Assembly: GCA_963812245.1 (NCBI GenBank)
Contig: CAWEUK010000002.1
Coordinates: 1,364,001-1,428,000 of the forward strand
DNA length: 64,000 nt
Direction: 5' to 3'
Source: Salsipaludibacter sp963812245
GTDB taxonomy: Bacteria; Actinomycetota; Nitriliruptoria; Nitriliruptorales; Nitriliruptoraceae
A model generated the notes under the pieces. The model was not told the origin of the DNA, did not search any database, and saw only the letters and a list, made by a program, of their open reading frames with translations. The translations under genes and the position numbers were made by a program. Position 1 is the stretch's first letter, and every line of letters begins with the position of its first letter. Positions 27,201 to 34,674 of this stretch are shown piece by piece.

Positions 27201-28144
27201 CGACCGACGAGGTGGGTGATGCCGCCGCGGCTGCCGGCGGGGTGTGGGGCCTGCCTTCGAACATGATCGTCAAGAGCCTCGTGTGGTATCCCACCCCGGA
27301 GTTCACCCAGGCTGGCTACGACGTGCCCACGACCTGGGCAGAACTCGAAGCGTTGGTCGACCAGATCCAGGCAGACGGGCGCACGCCGTGGTGCCACGCG
27401 GAGGAGGACGGCGACTGGAGTGGCTGGCCCGGAACGGACTGGATCGAGGACATCCTGCTCCAGACCGAGGGGCCCGCAGCCTACGACGCCTGGGTCGCAG
27501 GAGAACTTGGCTTCTCGAGTCCGGTGGTCCGGCAGGCCTTCGAACGCTTCGACTCCCTCGTCCTCGAGCCGGGGAGACTCTGGCAGGGCCGCGAGGTCGC
27601 GGTCCGACGGTGGCACGGGGACGCCCGAGCCGGAGTGGTGAACGACCCCCCGTCCTGTTGGCTCCTGCACAAGCCGTCCGTCGCGTACGGGACCGATCAG
27701 TGGGGAACGACAGTTGGCGCGTTTCCCGTGCCTCCCCTCGAGGCTGGCGACGACGAGCGCGTGCTGGTCGGGGGCAGCTACTTCGTGGCGCGATCGGACC
27801 GACCAGAGGTCCGTGCAGCCCTGGATTTCATCGTGGGCCCTGACTGGCCGCAGGCTCACCTCGGCAGTGGACGCTACGTCCCCCTGTCACCGCATCGCGA
27901 CGCCGACACGACGATCTACCGCGACGACGTCCGCCCCGTGGCCGAGGTGCTTCGCGATGCAGTTGCCGATGGCCAGGACGTGCGCTTCGACGGATCAGAC
28001 CTCATGCCACTGTCCGTGCAGAGCGCGTTCCTGACAGGCATCGTCGACTTCGTCGGCGATGGTCCCGACAGCCTCGATGAGGTCGTGACCACCATCGATG
28101 CCGCGTGGTCGGCACCGGCCGACGCCACGGACGGAGACCACTGA
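24227..28144 (+). CDS. membrane-spanning regulator: SARP/BTAD + nSTAND NTPase + TM + extracellular solute-binding domain
   Basis: 1305 residues. Order: OmpR-type winged helix (1-92, with LVDGVWGD and VYVSRLRQQLG), BTAD helical repeat (95-240, AxALYQSGQSARALAVYEE), nSTAND1 NTPase (about 260-690) with Walker A GPSGSGKSS (about 300) and Walker B LLLVLDQFEELF (about 380), a basic-flanked membrane helix (about 713-735, GVLAIALVIGAG), a short linker, then an ABC-type sugar-binding-protein fold (about 890-1305; GKGMLMDLSEWF, WTLPSN-like VWGLPSNM, YPTPEFTQAGYDVPTTWAELEALV). AfsR-type proteins usually carry TPRs or WD40 repeats in this last place. Predicted topology puts the DNA-binding end in the cytoplasm and the binding protein outside, so it could sense a carbohydrate and regulate genes directly. 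GTG 24227 has GGGAGGT 7 bases upstream. No transporter genes are adjacent. Confidence 0.88.
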   Translation: MDVQILGTLRVVGGEAELALGGPRQQLVLAVLIQRAGTTVATSTLVDGVWGDRAPSTARKTAQVYVSRLRQQLGADRLLGQHGGYGLVLADDEVDARRFEHLAEQGRALLASDPREARQLLDQALGLWRGMPWGELGEEPVLRPDVVRLSEQRLATLEDRIEADLELGRARAIVGELEGLVAGRPLRERLRGHLMLALYQSGQSARALAVYEEGRRVLGSELGADPSPFLQDLHGQILRLDPRLTPAAPLDPVRATASPANPYVGLEPFRREDAGLFHGRAELVHEILARLVDHRLVAVVGPSGSGKSSVVRAGVVPALHTASSDWGVATLVPGGDPFAALIRALAHLSRAGETELAQVMNGDVLDVMRVVLATRHDGRLLLVLDQFEELFLVAGKRVGERFVRGLVEAVDDPASDVRVLVTLRADFLHLPLADPVLGGRIRAGLVTVPPLTAAGVEQACTRPAATVGVSVEPELVAELVAAVTHQPGGLPLFQYALTQVFDERAGTVLTKAALDGMGGMQGILARRAEDVHDGLDAPQQTLARQVFLRLVVLGDGADDTRRRVPRRELGHLPAGRQAVDLVLERFGRARLLTLDRDDATGEPTVEVAHEALLPAWPRLRRWIDQARDDLRLHRALSMAAADWEGADRHPDFLLTGSRLAQYDGWEPTSHVVTTSDEDRFISVSRTHRDDLAIQEAQRQERVRALEQRSVRRLRGLVGVLAIALVIGAGLTAAALSQRHEAQEREAAAVLATERARARELAATAVATRYQDPDLALNLAQHAVSIIAEAGETVPVDVTAALHWTLQAAGAAYPVRDAPVAVLESPDGPRGVFDVGPQVLVEMATATTARELRPDECNEYLGTTRCPVLKPAVMAGARWDALPRPDDPSRPLAGTTVRVVSQDEDEYLAEPGINAMMAATGISLEYDYEFSFWDAARESGSIIEPGIDLGNLPQPAAVAELGGKGMLMDLSEWFDVPDLHRDLSEYLVSLATTTDEVGDAAAAAGGVWGLPSNMIVKSLVWYPTPEFTQAGYDVPTTWAELEALVDQIQADGRTPWCHAEEDGDWSGWPGTDWIEDILLQTEGPAAYDAWVAGELGFSSPVVRQAFERFDSLVLEPGRLWQGREVAVRRWHGDARAGVVNDPPSCWLLHKPSVAYGTDQWGTTVGAFPVPPLEAGDDERVLVGGSYFVARSDRPEVRAALDFIVGPDWPQAHLGSGRYVPLSPHRDADTTIYRDDVRPVAEVLRDAVADGQDVRFDGSDLMPLSVQSAFLTGIVDFVGDGPDSLDEVVTTIDAAWSAPADATDGDH

Positions 28145-28185
28145 CCGAACGGCCGAGATCCGCTGGCCCTGGGGCCCCGACCGGC

Positions 28186-28683
28186 TCAGCCTCCGAACAG
28201 GGGCAGGCCGGCGTCGGGGTCGTCGGGTCCCGGAATCGGTCCAGGTCCGGACATGCGATCGGCGGGTTCGGCCGGCAATGCATCGACGGCATGCTGGAGT
28301 GGATGCAGGAACGGCATCGCGGTCGGGTCGAGTTGCTCGGGCTCGACGAAGGCGCCCAGGCCATCGTCGCCCAGTGGCGCAGCCGTCAACTCCGGTGGCT
28401 TCTGGCGGGCGCCGTACACCACGACGACGGCATCGACCCCGTTGACGTCGGCCTGCACGACGAACCCCCACGCGGGCACGCGATTGGCTGCCAACTGGTC
28501 CGCGGCGAACCGTGCCAGGTACTCGTGGCGGGCCTCGTCGTCGTCGGGAAAGCCCGCCAAGGCCAGCAACTGGGTCGAGGAACCACCCGGCACCACGATC
28601 GTCGGGGTCAGCGGTCGCTCGCCCTTGTCGACGAGGTCCATCGCGGCCGCGATGGACAGTTTGCGCAGGTCCTCGAACTGCAC
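28186..28683 (-). CDS. conserved-looking protein of unknown function, 165 residues
   Basis: I do not recognise the family. The N-terminal 30 residues (FEDLRKLSIAAAMDLVDKG) look helical, then come PTIVVPGGSS, AWGFVVQADVNG and VVVVYGARQ, suggesting an alpha/beta domain. The last 40 residues are Pro/Gly/Asp-rich. No signal peptide or membrane helix is seen. GTG 28683 has AAGGG 8 bases before it. It is convergent with the SARP fusion gene and divergent from the thioesterase gene. Confidence 0.65.
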   Translation of the reverse strand: MQFEDLRKLSIAAAMDLVDKGERPLTPTIVVPGGSSTQLLALAGFPDDDEARHEYLARFAADQLAANRVPAWGFVVQADVNGVDAVVVVYGARQKPPELTAAPLGDDGLGAFVEPEQLDPTAMPFLHPLQHAVDALPAEPADRMSGPGPIPGPDDPDAGLPLFGG

Positions 28684-28791
28684 GGTGGATCCCTTGGCTC
28701 GACATGGCAGCCGGTTGACCGCATGAGCCGCCGGCGATGCCCGACGGTATCGGCGGATAGGTTCGGACCTGATCCGGGACCCAAGGCTGTC

Positions 28792-29250
28792 ATGTCCACC
28801 TCGCCAACCGACCCACCCCACGTCGCGGGCCTGCCTGCCGACGCCATGGCCGGGTTGACGGCCAGACCGGGCGATTTCGTCAGCCAGCTCGGGCTGGTCG
28901 TCGATGTCGTGTCGCCGACCCGGGTCGAGGCGCACCTGGACGTCGACACCTCGCACCACCAGCCCTACGGCATCGTGCACGGGGGCGTGCACGCCTCGAT
29001 CGTCGAGACCCTGGCGTCGCTGGGTGCCGCCGCCAACGTGTTCGAGCGGGGCGTCGGGGTGGTGGGGCTGTCGAACTCGACCGACTTCATCCGGGCTGTC
29101 CGCACCGGTCGCCTCCTGGCCGTGGCGGAACCCATCCACACCGGGCGTACCCACCAGATCTGGTCGGTGGTGATCACGCGCCAGGACGATGGCAAACTGG
29201 TCGCACGCGGTCAGGTCAGGCTCCAGGTCGTCGACCCCGACGCGCTCTGA
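28792..29250 (+). CDS. PaaI-type hotdog-fold acyl-CoA thioesterase
   Basis: 152 residues, full length for a single hotdog domain. The signature G-I-V-H-G-G-V-H-A-S-I-V-E-T-L-A-S carries the HGG helix and the Glu expected in the active site. GLSNSTDFIRAV and RTHQIWSV are the usual later strands. It hydrolyses acyl- or aryl-CoA thioesters; the exact substrate is unknown. ATG 28792 follows AAGG. A PlsC-like acyltransferase starts 36 bases downstream, suggesting a joint role in acyl-group handling. Confidence 0.9.
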   Translation: MSTSPTDPPHVAGLPADAMAGLTARPGDFVSQLGLVVDVVSPTRVEAHLDVDTSHHQPYGIVHGGVHASIVETLASLGAAANVFERGVGVVGLSNSTDFIRAVRTGRLLAVAEPIHTGRTHQIWSVVITRQDDGKLVARGQVRLQVVDPDAL

Positions 29251-29286
29251 CCAGCCGGGGACCACACCTCGAAGACGGGAATCTCC

Positions 29287-30018
29287 ATGGGCAAGCTTGC
29301 CGGCTACGCAACCACCCCGATCTTCTGGGCGGGCTTCGGCGGGACACTGCTGCGCTATGACGTGCAGGGGCGAATTGCCCTGCGATCCGGTCTCGAGGAG
29401 TTCGAGTGGTCCATGGCACGGCTGCAACGATCCCTGGTGACCGCCTTCGAGACCTGCGGTGTCGACATCGTCGTCGAGCGCGACCCCGCAGTGGCGGAGG
29501 AGACCGCCTACGTGGTGATCAGCAACCACCAGTCGCTGCTGGACATCCCCCTGATCGGGGGGATCCTGTTCACCAACCTGCCGAAGTACGTCGCGAAGAA
29601 GGAACTCGCGTCAGGCATCCCGGGCATCTCGCTGAACCTCCAGCACGGCCAGCATGCGATCATCGACCGAGACAACCCCAAGCAGGCAGTGGCCGAGATC
29701 CAGGGGCTGGGCGAACGCTCCCAGGCGCGGGGAACGTCGGCCGTGATCTTCCCCGAGGGCACTCGATCGCGTGACGGGCAACTGAAGCGCTTCAAGCGCG
29801 CCGGCACCATGGCGTTGATGGCGGCTGCCCCAGACCTGGAGGTCGTCCCCATCGCCCTGAGCGGATCGTGGCGGTTCAACGACATCCCGCCATATCCCGT
29901 CGGTGAAACGGTCAGGGTCCGAATCGGTGCACCGATCCCACGCACCGGTGACGACAAGGCGATCTTCACCACGGCCGTGGACTGGATCAAGGCCAACGTC
30001 GACGCCCCCACGCCCTGA
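29287..30018 (+). CDS. 1-acyl-sn-glycerol-3-phosphate acyltransferase-like (PlsC family)
   Basis: 243 residues. The HX4D catalytic motif reads NHQSLLD and the glycerol-phosphate-binding motif FPEGTRSRDG. A hydrophobic N-terminal segment (about 8-25) should attach it to the membrane. The role is transfer of an acyl chain to lysophosphatidate in phospholipid synthesis, or to a related lipid. ATG 29287 lies 36 bases after the thioesterase. Confidence 0.92.
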   Translation: MGKLAGYATTPIFWAGFGGTLLRYDVQGRIALRSGLEEFEWSMARLQRSLVTAFETCGVDIVVERDPAVAEETAYVVISNHQSLLDIPLIGGILFTNLPKYVAKKELASGIPGISLNLQHGQHAIIDRDNPKQAVAEIQGLGERSQARGTSAVIFPEGTRSRDGQLKRFKRAGTMALMAAAPDLEVVPIALSGSWRFNDIPPYPVGETVRVRIGAPIPRTGDDKAIFTTAVDWIKANVDAPTP

Positions 30019-30132
30019 TGCGTCGGACGGAGTGCGATGATCGGGCCGTGACAGCCGGCTGAGCGGTGCCACGATCGACGAGGCCGTCCAGCCTCGCGTG
30101 CGACGGGTTGGTGCAGCGATATCGTTCCGACC

Positions 30133-31515
30133 ATGGTCCAGATCCTGATTCGTCGATTCCTGGTGGTTTCGACGAGCCTGTTGCTGGTCGGTGCCGGCGT
30201 GGTCGCAGCCCTGGGCCGACCCCCCACGGTTGGCGCCACCACCGCGGCGACGGCGGCCTTGCCGGTGGCCTCGGCGACGCCCCACCTGCAGGCGCCGTCA
30301 CCGCCATCGCCGTCGACGATGGTCACACCGCCCCCGACGCCCTCACCAACCTCGACGCCTCGACCCACCTCGACGCCTCGACCCACCGCGACGCCTCCAC
30401 CCACCGCGACGCCCACGCGGACGCCCACGCGGACCCCCACGCCGAGCCCGACCCGGACGCCGAGCCCGACGCCGGCGACGGCGACACGACCGCCTGACCC
30501 ACCGCGGACCGCAACGATCGCGTTCACGGGCGACCTCATTCCCCATCGATCGGTGATGCATGCGGCAGCCGTGGCGGGTGACGGCTGGGACTTCCGGCCC
30601 ATGTTCGACGACGTTCGCCCCGTCCTGTCGCGTGCCGACCTCGCGATCTGCCATCTCGAGACCCCGATCTCGGCCGACGACACCGACCTGGGCTCGTACC
30701 CGATGTTCAACGGTCCACGCGCAATGGTCGCCGCCATTGCCGATGCCGGCTACGACGGCTGCAGCACGGCCTCCAACCACAGTTTCGATCGCGGTGCCCC
30801 GGGCGTGCGCGCGACCCTCGATGCCTTCGACGCCAACGGTCTGCGCCAGGCCGGAATGGCGGGATCGATCCAGCAGGATCTGGCCCCCGTGCTGTACGAG
30901 GCCAATGGCATCACCATCGCCCACATCTCGGCCACGTACTGGCTCAACGGGTTCGAGTTGCCCCCGGACCAGCAGTGGTTGGTCGACCTGGTCGATCCAG
31001 CGTCGATCCTGCAGGAGGCCCGGTTGGCCCGACTGGCGGGCGCAGAATTCGTCGTCGTGAGCCTGCACGCCGGCAACGAGTACGAGGCAACACCCTCGGC
31101 CGACCAGGAACGGTGGGTGGCCGAGATCCTGCCCAGTGACGAGGTCGACCTGGTGATCGGTCACCACGCCCACGTGGTGCAACCCGTCGACGTGGTCGAC
31201 GGGGAGTGGGTCGTGTACGGCCTCGGCAACTTCCTGTCGAGCCAGTCGGCGTTCTGCTGCACGGTCGCGACGACCGACGGCATGATCGCCACCGTGTCGT
31301 TGCAGGAGGGCGACGACCGCACCATCGACGCGGTCGGCGTGGCCTACACGCCGACATGGGTGGATCGTGAGGCCGGCTTCGTCATCCGGATCGCGACGGC
31401 GGATCCCCCCAGACCGGCGCTGGCATCGGTGCTCGCCGAGTCCGCCGCGCGGACCCGGGCGGTGGTGGGCAGCCGACTGGGGGAGCAGGACGGTCTCACG
31501 CTCGCGTCGTCCTGA
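30133..31515 (+). CDS. CapA-family (PGA_cap) secreted metallophosphatase-like protein
   Basis: 460 residues. An N-terminal membrane anchor or signal sequence (about 8-27) is followed by a Pro-Thr-rich stalk (about 55-118) and a CapA domain with AFTGDLIPH, HLETPIS, ASNHSFDRG, SLHAGNEYE and GHHAHVVQP, the calcineurin-like metal residues of this group. CapA proteins are named for poly-gamma-glutamate capsule export, but many members have no such partner, and no capBC homologues are here. It is likely anchored at the outer face of the membrane. The simple-sequence stalk resembles the tail of the PBP in this window. Confidence 0.9.
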   Translation: MVQILIRRFLVVSTSLLLVGAGVVAALGRPPTVGATTAATAALPVASATPHLQAPSPPSPSTMVTPPPTPSPTSTPRPTSTPRPTATPPPTATPTRTPTRTPTPSPTRTPSPTPATATRPPDPPRTATIAFTGDLIPHRSVMHAAAVAGDGWDFRPMFDDVRPVLSRADLAICHLETPISADDTDLGSYPMFNGPRAMVAAIADAGYDGCSTASNHSFDRGAPGVRATLDAFDANGLRQAGMAGSIQQDLAPVLYEANGITIAHISATYWLNGFELPPDQQWLVDLVDPASILQEARLARLAGAEFVVVSLHAGNEYEATPSADQERWVAEILPSDEVDLVIGHHAHVVQPVDVVDGEWVVYGLGNFLSSQSAFCCTVATTDGMIATVSLQEGDDRTIDAVGVAYTPTWVDREAGFVIRIATADPPRPALASVLAESAARTRAVVGSRLGEQDGLTLASS

Positions 31516-31566
31516 CCCCTTGGCCTGGTCCGTCGGCGGACCACGCTGGTGGATGCCGACTGGGCC

Positions 31567-32292
31567 TCAGGCGGCCAGTTCGTTGGCCACCGTCAGCCAC
31601 ACGTCCGGATCGATGCCCATGCTGAGATGGGTCGAGTCCACCTCGACGTGGCGCACGTTCGGGCTGGTGCGGTCAAGTTGTGCCTGCCACGCCACGATGT
31701 GGTCCCGGCGGGTCAGGATCGCCGTGATCGGCACGGCGATCGGGTTGGTCTGGTCGTGCGCCCGGACGCGGGCCGCCATGCGGTCTCGCTGGTCCTCGGA
31801 CCAGTTGGTCGCGGCGATGGTGTGGACCGGGCCACCGATGACCGGCGTGCCATAGGTGATGACCCGTGCCACCAGGTCGGGGTGGGTGCGCGCGAGTTCG
31901 CGGGCGATCACGCCGCCCAGGCTCCAGCCAACGAGCGACACCGGCCTTTCGGCCTCCTCGGCCAGCGCTGCGACGGTCGGCGTCAGGCGCTCGACGTCAC
32001 CCTGCGGGTCGCCACGATTGGTGCCCAGCCCCCAGTGGCGTGCGTCGTGGCCCAACCACGCCAGCCACGAGCGCAGTGGCGCCATCGGAGCCTCGGGTGA
32101 CTTCCATCCCGGAATGAGGATCACGGGTCCATCGCCCCTCGGAGCCGTGAGCAGTTGGGGGGTCGCCAACGCCAGACGGGGGAACTGGAGTACGGTGCGC
32201 CACTCTGCGGCCAGGCCTTCGGGCCCCGACGACCATGCGGGCGGGGCTGGTGCCAGAGTGGCATCGAACTCGGTGGCGGCTGATCGGAACAC
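31567..32292 (-). CDS. alpha/beta-hydrolase-fold protein (esterase/lipase-like)
   Basis: About 241 residues. The nucleophile elbow is GWSLGG, the oxyanion region follows VILIPGWKSP, a candidate acid is in ILTRRDHIV, and the His is in DSTHLSMG. Substrate unknown; relatives include lipases acting on lipids or polyesters. The start is uncertain: GTG 32292 is taken, as the upstream open frame is antisense-like over the kinase gene. It lies 113 bases after the histidine kinase on the same strand. Confidence 0.8.
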   Translation of the reverse strand: MFRSAATEFDATLAPAPPAWSSGPEGLAAEWRTVLQFPRLALATPQLLTAPRGDGPVILIPGWKSPEAPMAPLRSWLAWLGHDARHWGLGTNRGDPQGDVERLTPTVAALAEEAERPVSLVGWSLGGVIARELARTHPDLVARVITYGTPVIGGPVHTIAATNWSEDQRDRMAARVRAHDQTNPIAVPITAILTRRDHIVAWQAQLDRTSPNVRHVEVDSTHLSMGIDPDVWLTVANELAA

Positions 32293-32405
32293 GGGCGTCT
32301 CGCCGGTCGCGTGGTTGGGGACGCGAACCGCAACGTGCTGCGCTGCCCGGATTGTTCCCCCCCGGACATCCCACGTGTGACGCCAACGGGTGATCGGGGA
32401 ACCCC

Positions 32406-33191
32406 TCACTGCGCCGAGGCATCCGGGCTGGGGGACGAGTCGACCGTGCCGAGCGGCCGGGACGTGTCCCTGATCGGGATTCGGAGCACGAACTCGGCGC
32501 CACCACCGGCTCGGTCGCGTACCTCGACATCCCCGCCATGGAGATTGGCACTGGCTCGCACGAGGCTCAGGCCGAGGCCGAGGCCGGATTGCCCGCGCCA
32601 TCCGTCGACGTGGAAGAACGGTTGGAAGACGTGGTCCTTGAGCGGGTCGGGGATCCCTGGCCCGTCGTCGGCCACGATCACCTCCGCGTTGTCGCCGTCG
32701 GTCGAGAGGGTGACCTGCACGGTCGTACGGGACGGCGTGTGGCGAAGGGTGTTGCCGATCAGGTTCCTCACGCTGCGCGACACGAGTTCGGCGTTGGCGA
32801 AGATCGTGACGGGGGCAAGGTCCGCCACGATCACGTGGTCACTGAAACGGGAGTAGTCCTCGACGGCATCCGCGACCAGGTCCTGCATCGCGATGTGCTC
32901 CCACGCGAGCGCCTCCCAGCTGTCGGCGTCCGATGCCAGGTCGGACAGCAGGGCGGCCACTTCGTCAACGAGACCACGGATGTCGTCGCGCGCTGCGGAC
33001 AGCCCGGCGACCTGTTCGACGGTGAGAGCCGTCGGGCCCTTCGTGACCGAATCGATGACGGCGATCGCGGCGTTGAGGAGGCCGGTCTGGTCATGGAGGA
33101 CGGCCTCGACCAGCAGGGTGAGGGCTTCCAGCGACTGGGCAGACGTGGGTGCCTGCGCCATCGGGCCCTGGCTGAGCATGTCCGGGGTCAC
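32406..33191 (-). CDS. cytoplasmic histidine kinase without a sensor domain
   Basis: 261 residues with no membrane helix. The phosphoacceptor is probably the His of VLHDQTGLLN (HD rather than HE, as in partners of NarL-type regulators). The ATPase domain has the N-box NLIGNTLRHTP, G1 DDGPGIPD, F-box FQPFF and G2 GLGLGL. With no input domain it probably senses through a partner protein or a cytoplasmic signal. GTG 33191 overlaps the regulator stop in GTGA, so the pair is co-translated. Confidence 0.92.
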   Translation of the reverse strand: MTPDMLSQGPMAQAPTSAQSLEALTLLVEAVLHDQTGLLNAAIAVIDSVTKGPTALTVEQVAGLSAARDDIRGLVDEVAALLSDLASDADSWEALAWEHIAMQDLVADAVEDYSRFSDHVIVADLAPVTIFANAELVSRSVRNLIGNTLRHTPSRTTVQVTLSTDGDNAEVIVADDGPGIPDPLKDHVFQPFFHVDGWRGQSGLGLGLSLVRASANLHGGDVEVRDRAGGGAEFVLRIPIRDTSRPLGTVDSSPSPDASAQ

Positions 33192-33931
33192 ATTGCTGCC
33201 CGTACCAGGGCACCGTCGCGCCGTGCCGCAGATCTGGCCACGTATGCGGCCACCTCCGTGCGGTTGCGCATGCCCAGCTTGGCCAGGACGTTGGACACGT
33301 AGTTGCGGATCGTCTTCTCGGCCAGGCACAACTCGTTGGCGATCTCGCCGTTGGTTCGGCCCCGGGCCAGGTGAGCAACGATCATGCGCTCGCGATCGGT
33401 GAGGCAGTCGAGCACGTGGTCATCGGGCAGGCGATAGTCGACCGAGACATTGGTCATGGCGTCGATCATGTCCGGGCTGATCAGGCTGTGACCAGCTGCG
33501 ACCTGCAGGATCATGTCCACGATCTGTTCGCCCAGGCGGTCCTTGATCAGGAACGCAGCAGCACCTGCGATGGCCGCCTGGAAGAACGCCTCCTCTTGGC
33601 GGAACGAGGTCAGCATGACGTGTGCCACACGAGGATTGCGTGCTCGCGCTGCGCTCACGAAGTCGATGCCACTGCCCGTGGCAAGGCACACGTCGACGAT
33701 GGCCACGTCCACGCGATCGTCGTCGATGGCCCGCATGGCCACGTCGGTGCGATCGGTGCTGACCGTGACCTCGGCTCGATCGTCCCCCGCCCAGATCGCA
33801 CGGACACCTTCACGGACCACCGCGTGGTCATCCAGTGCGAGCAGTCGGATGGGTCCCGGTCCATCTGCACAACTGCTCAGATGCCGCGGCCCGAACCTTG
33901 TGTTTCTTCGATCAGAATTGTCCTGTCCCAT
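33188..33931 (-). CDS. NarL/DevR-like LuxR-family response regulator
   Basis: 247 residues. The receiver domain has the acidic pair in LALDDHAVV, phospho-Asp in AIVDVCLATG, Thr/Ser in MLTSFRQ and Lys in FLIKDRLGEQ. The output domain is LuxR-type HTH: CLTDRERMIVAHLARG, then NGEIANELCLAEKTIRNYVSNVLAKLG in segments very like mycobacterial DevR/DosR (LAEKTVKNYVS). ATG 33931 has GGGGGAG 5 bases before it. The kinase follows with a 4-base overlap. Palindromes like the DosR box occur upstream and before several surface genes, making it their candidate regulator. Confidence 0.93.
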   Translation of the reverse strand: MGQDNSDRRNTRFGPRHLSSCADGPGPIRLLALDDHAVVREGVRAIWAGDDRAEVTVSTDRTDVAMRAIDDDRVDVAIVDVCLATGSGIDFVSAARARNPRVAHVMLTSFRQEEAFFQAAIAGAAAFLIKDRLGEQIVDMILQVAAGHSLISPDMIDAMTNVSVDYRLPDDHVLDCLTDRERMIVAHLARGRTNGEIANELCLAEKTIRNYVSNVLAKLGMRNRTEVAAYVARSAARRDGALVRAAM

Positions 33932-34188
33932 CGTTGCTCCCCCCGGAGCTCGTAACGGCACACCCCACTCAACCCAGTTCGCGCAAGGACCCAGCCCCCA
34001 AGTTTTTCAACCCAGCCCCGAAATGCTGGATCCTTCCCCCTGATCGTTCGACGCGCGGACAACTGATGTATGGGCTGCCGGCTTCTGTCCCTCAGGCTAC
34101 GGCGTTGCCACCTTGCGTCAACCTGCTGTGCGCTGGAGCCGAACTCCAACGCAACCAGGGGGCGGGAGATGCCGGTTTCGGGCTCGTT

Positions 34189-34202
34189 GGGACATCTGTC
34201 AC
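34189..34202. promoter_or_regulatory. DosR-box-like palindrome upstream of the response regulator
   Basis: GGGACATCTGTCAC matches the island consensus GGGACA-NN-TGTCCC at all but one defined position. It lies 258 bases before the regulator start, consistent with autoregulation only if the transcript has a long leader. Confidence 0.5.
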
Positions 34203-34612
34203 TTGCCCAGGGCCGCTGATCCCGTAGTTTCACCGGAATCTGCGGGGCACGACGGGAACCGGATCTCCACGGTCCACCGACTCGGGCCTCGGCGGCGATC
34301 GTCCCGATCGACCTCTGCTGCACCGACGGACGACTCCCACCCCACACACGTCCATCGGTGGCCGGCTGCCCTCATCCGTCCGGGCCCATGTGCACGGATC
34401 TCGTCGACAGCACCCCGTGTTCCTCGCGTCGGGGGGGTTGAGCGTGAACCGCTCGAACGAGGCGAGGCTTCACGGGGGCTGTCGACGAGTACGCCATCAG
34501 GGTCGGTCGCACTACCCGCCCTCACGACGTCATCCGCCCCGAGGGCGTGACTCGAACGGCAGCCACTCCCGAGGAGCATCACCATTGTGCGGGCCAGTGC
34601 AGTCGGCATGTA

Positions 34613-34626
34613 GGGGCATCTGTCAT
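34613..34626. promoter_or_regulatory. degenerate copy of the DosR-box-like palindrome
   Basis: GGGGCATCTGTCAT shares GCATCTGTCA with the 34189 site apart from the A/G change, with a similar TTGCCC 6-10 bases further on. It sits just downstream of the giant-protein gene. Two differences from the 34189 copy make it weak. Confidence 0.35.
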
Positions 34627-34630
34627 GACC

Positions 34631-34650
34631 TTGCCCGCCGTCGGCGGCAA
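34631..34650 (-). terminator. stem-loop after the giant surface-protein gene
   Basis: TTGCC-C-GCC and GGCGGCAA pair with one bulged base around a 3-base loop, 25 bases downstream of the stop codon at 34675 on the minus strand. It has no T-tract; termination is inferred. Confidence 0.4.
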
Positions 34651-34674
34651 CCCCGCCTGCCTGGGCGCCGTCGC

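Larger units (their letters stand above)
33932..34674. other. 743-base non-coding region upstream of the response regulator
   Basis: No convincing gene is present. It holds two copies of the DosR-box-like motif (34189-34202 and 34613-34626) and a stem-loop after the giant-protein gene. The sequence near 34070 (TGCCGGCTTC) resembles sequence next to the motifs at 34170 and 43741, hinting at related leader DNA. Confidence 0.5.

Noticed and set aside
34020..34300. Possible cyclic-dinucleotide riboswitch before the response regulator
   Set aside because: Fragments such as GGTGAAACTACGGG recall riboswitch cores, but the conserved GEMM or ydaO elements are not present in order.
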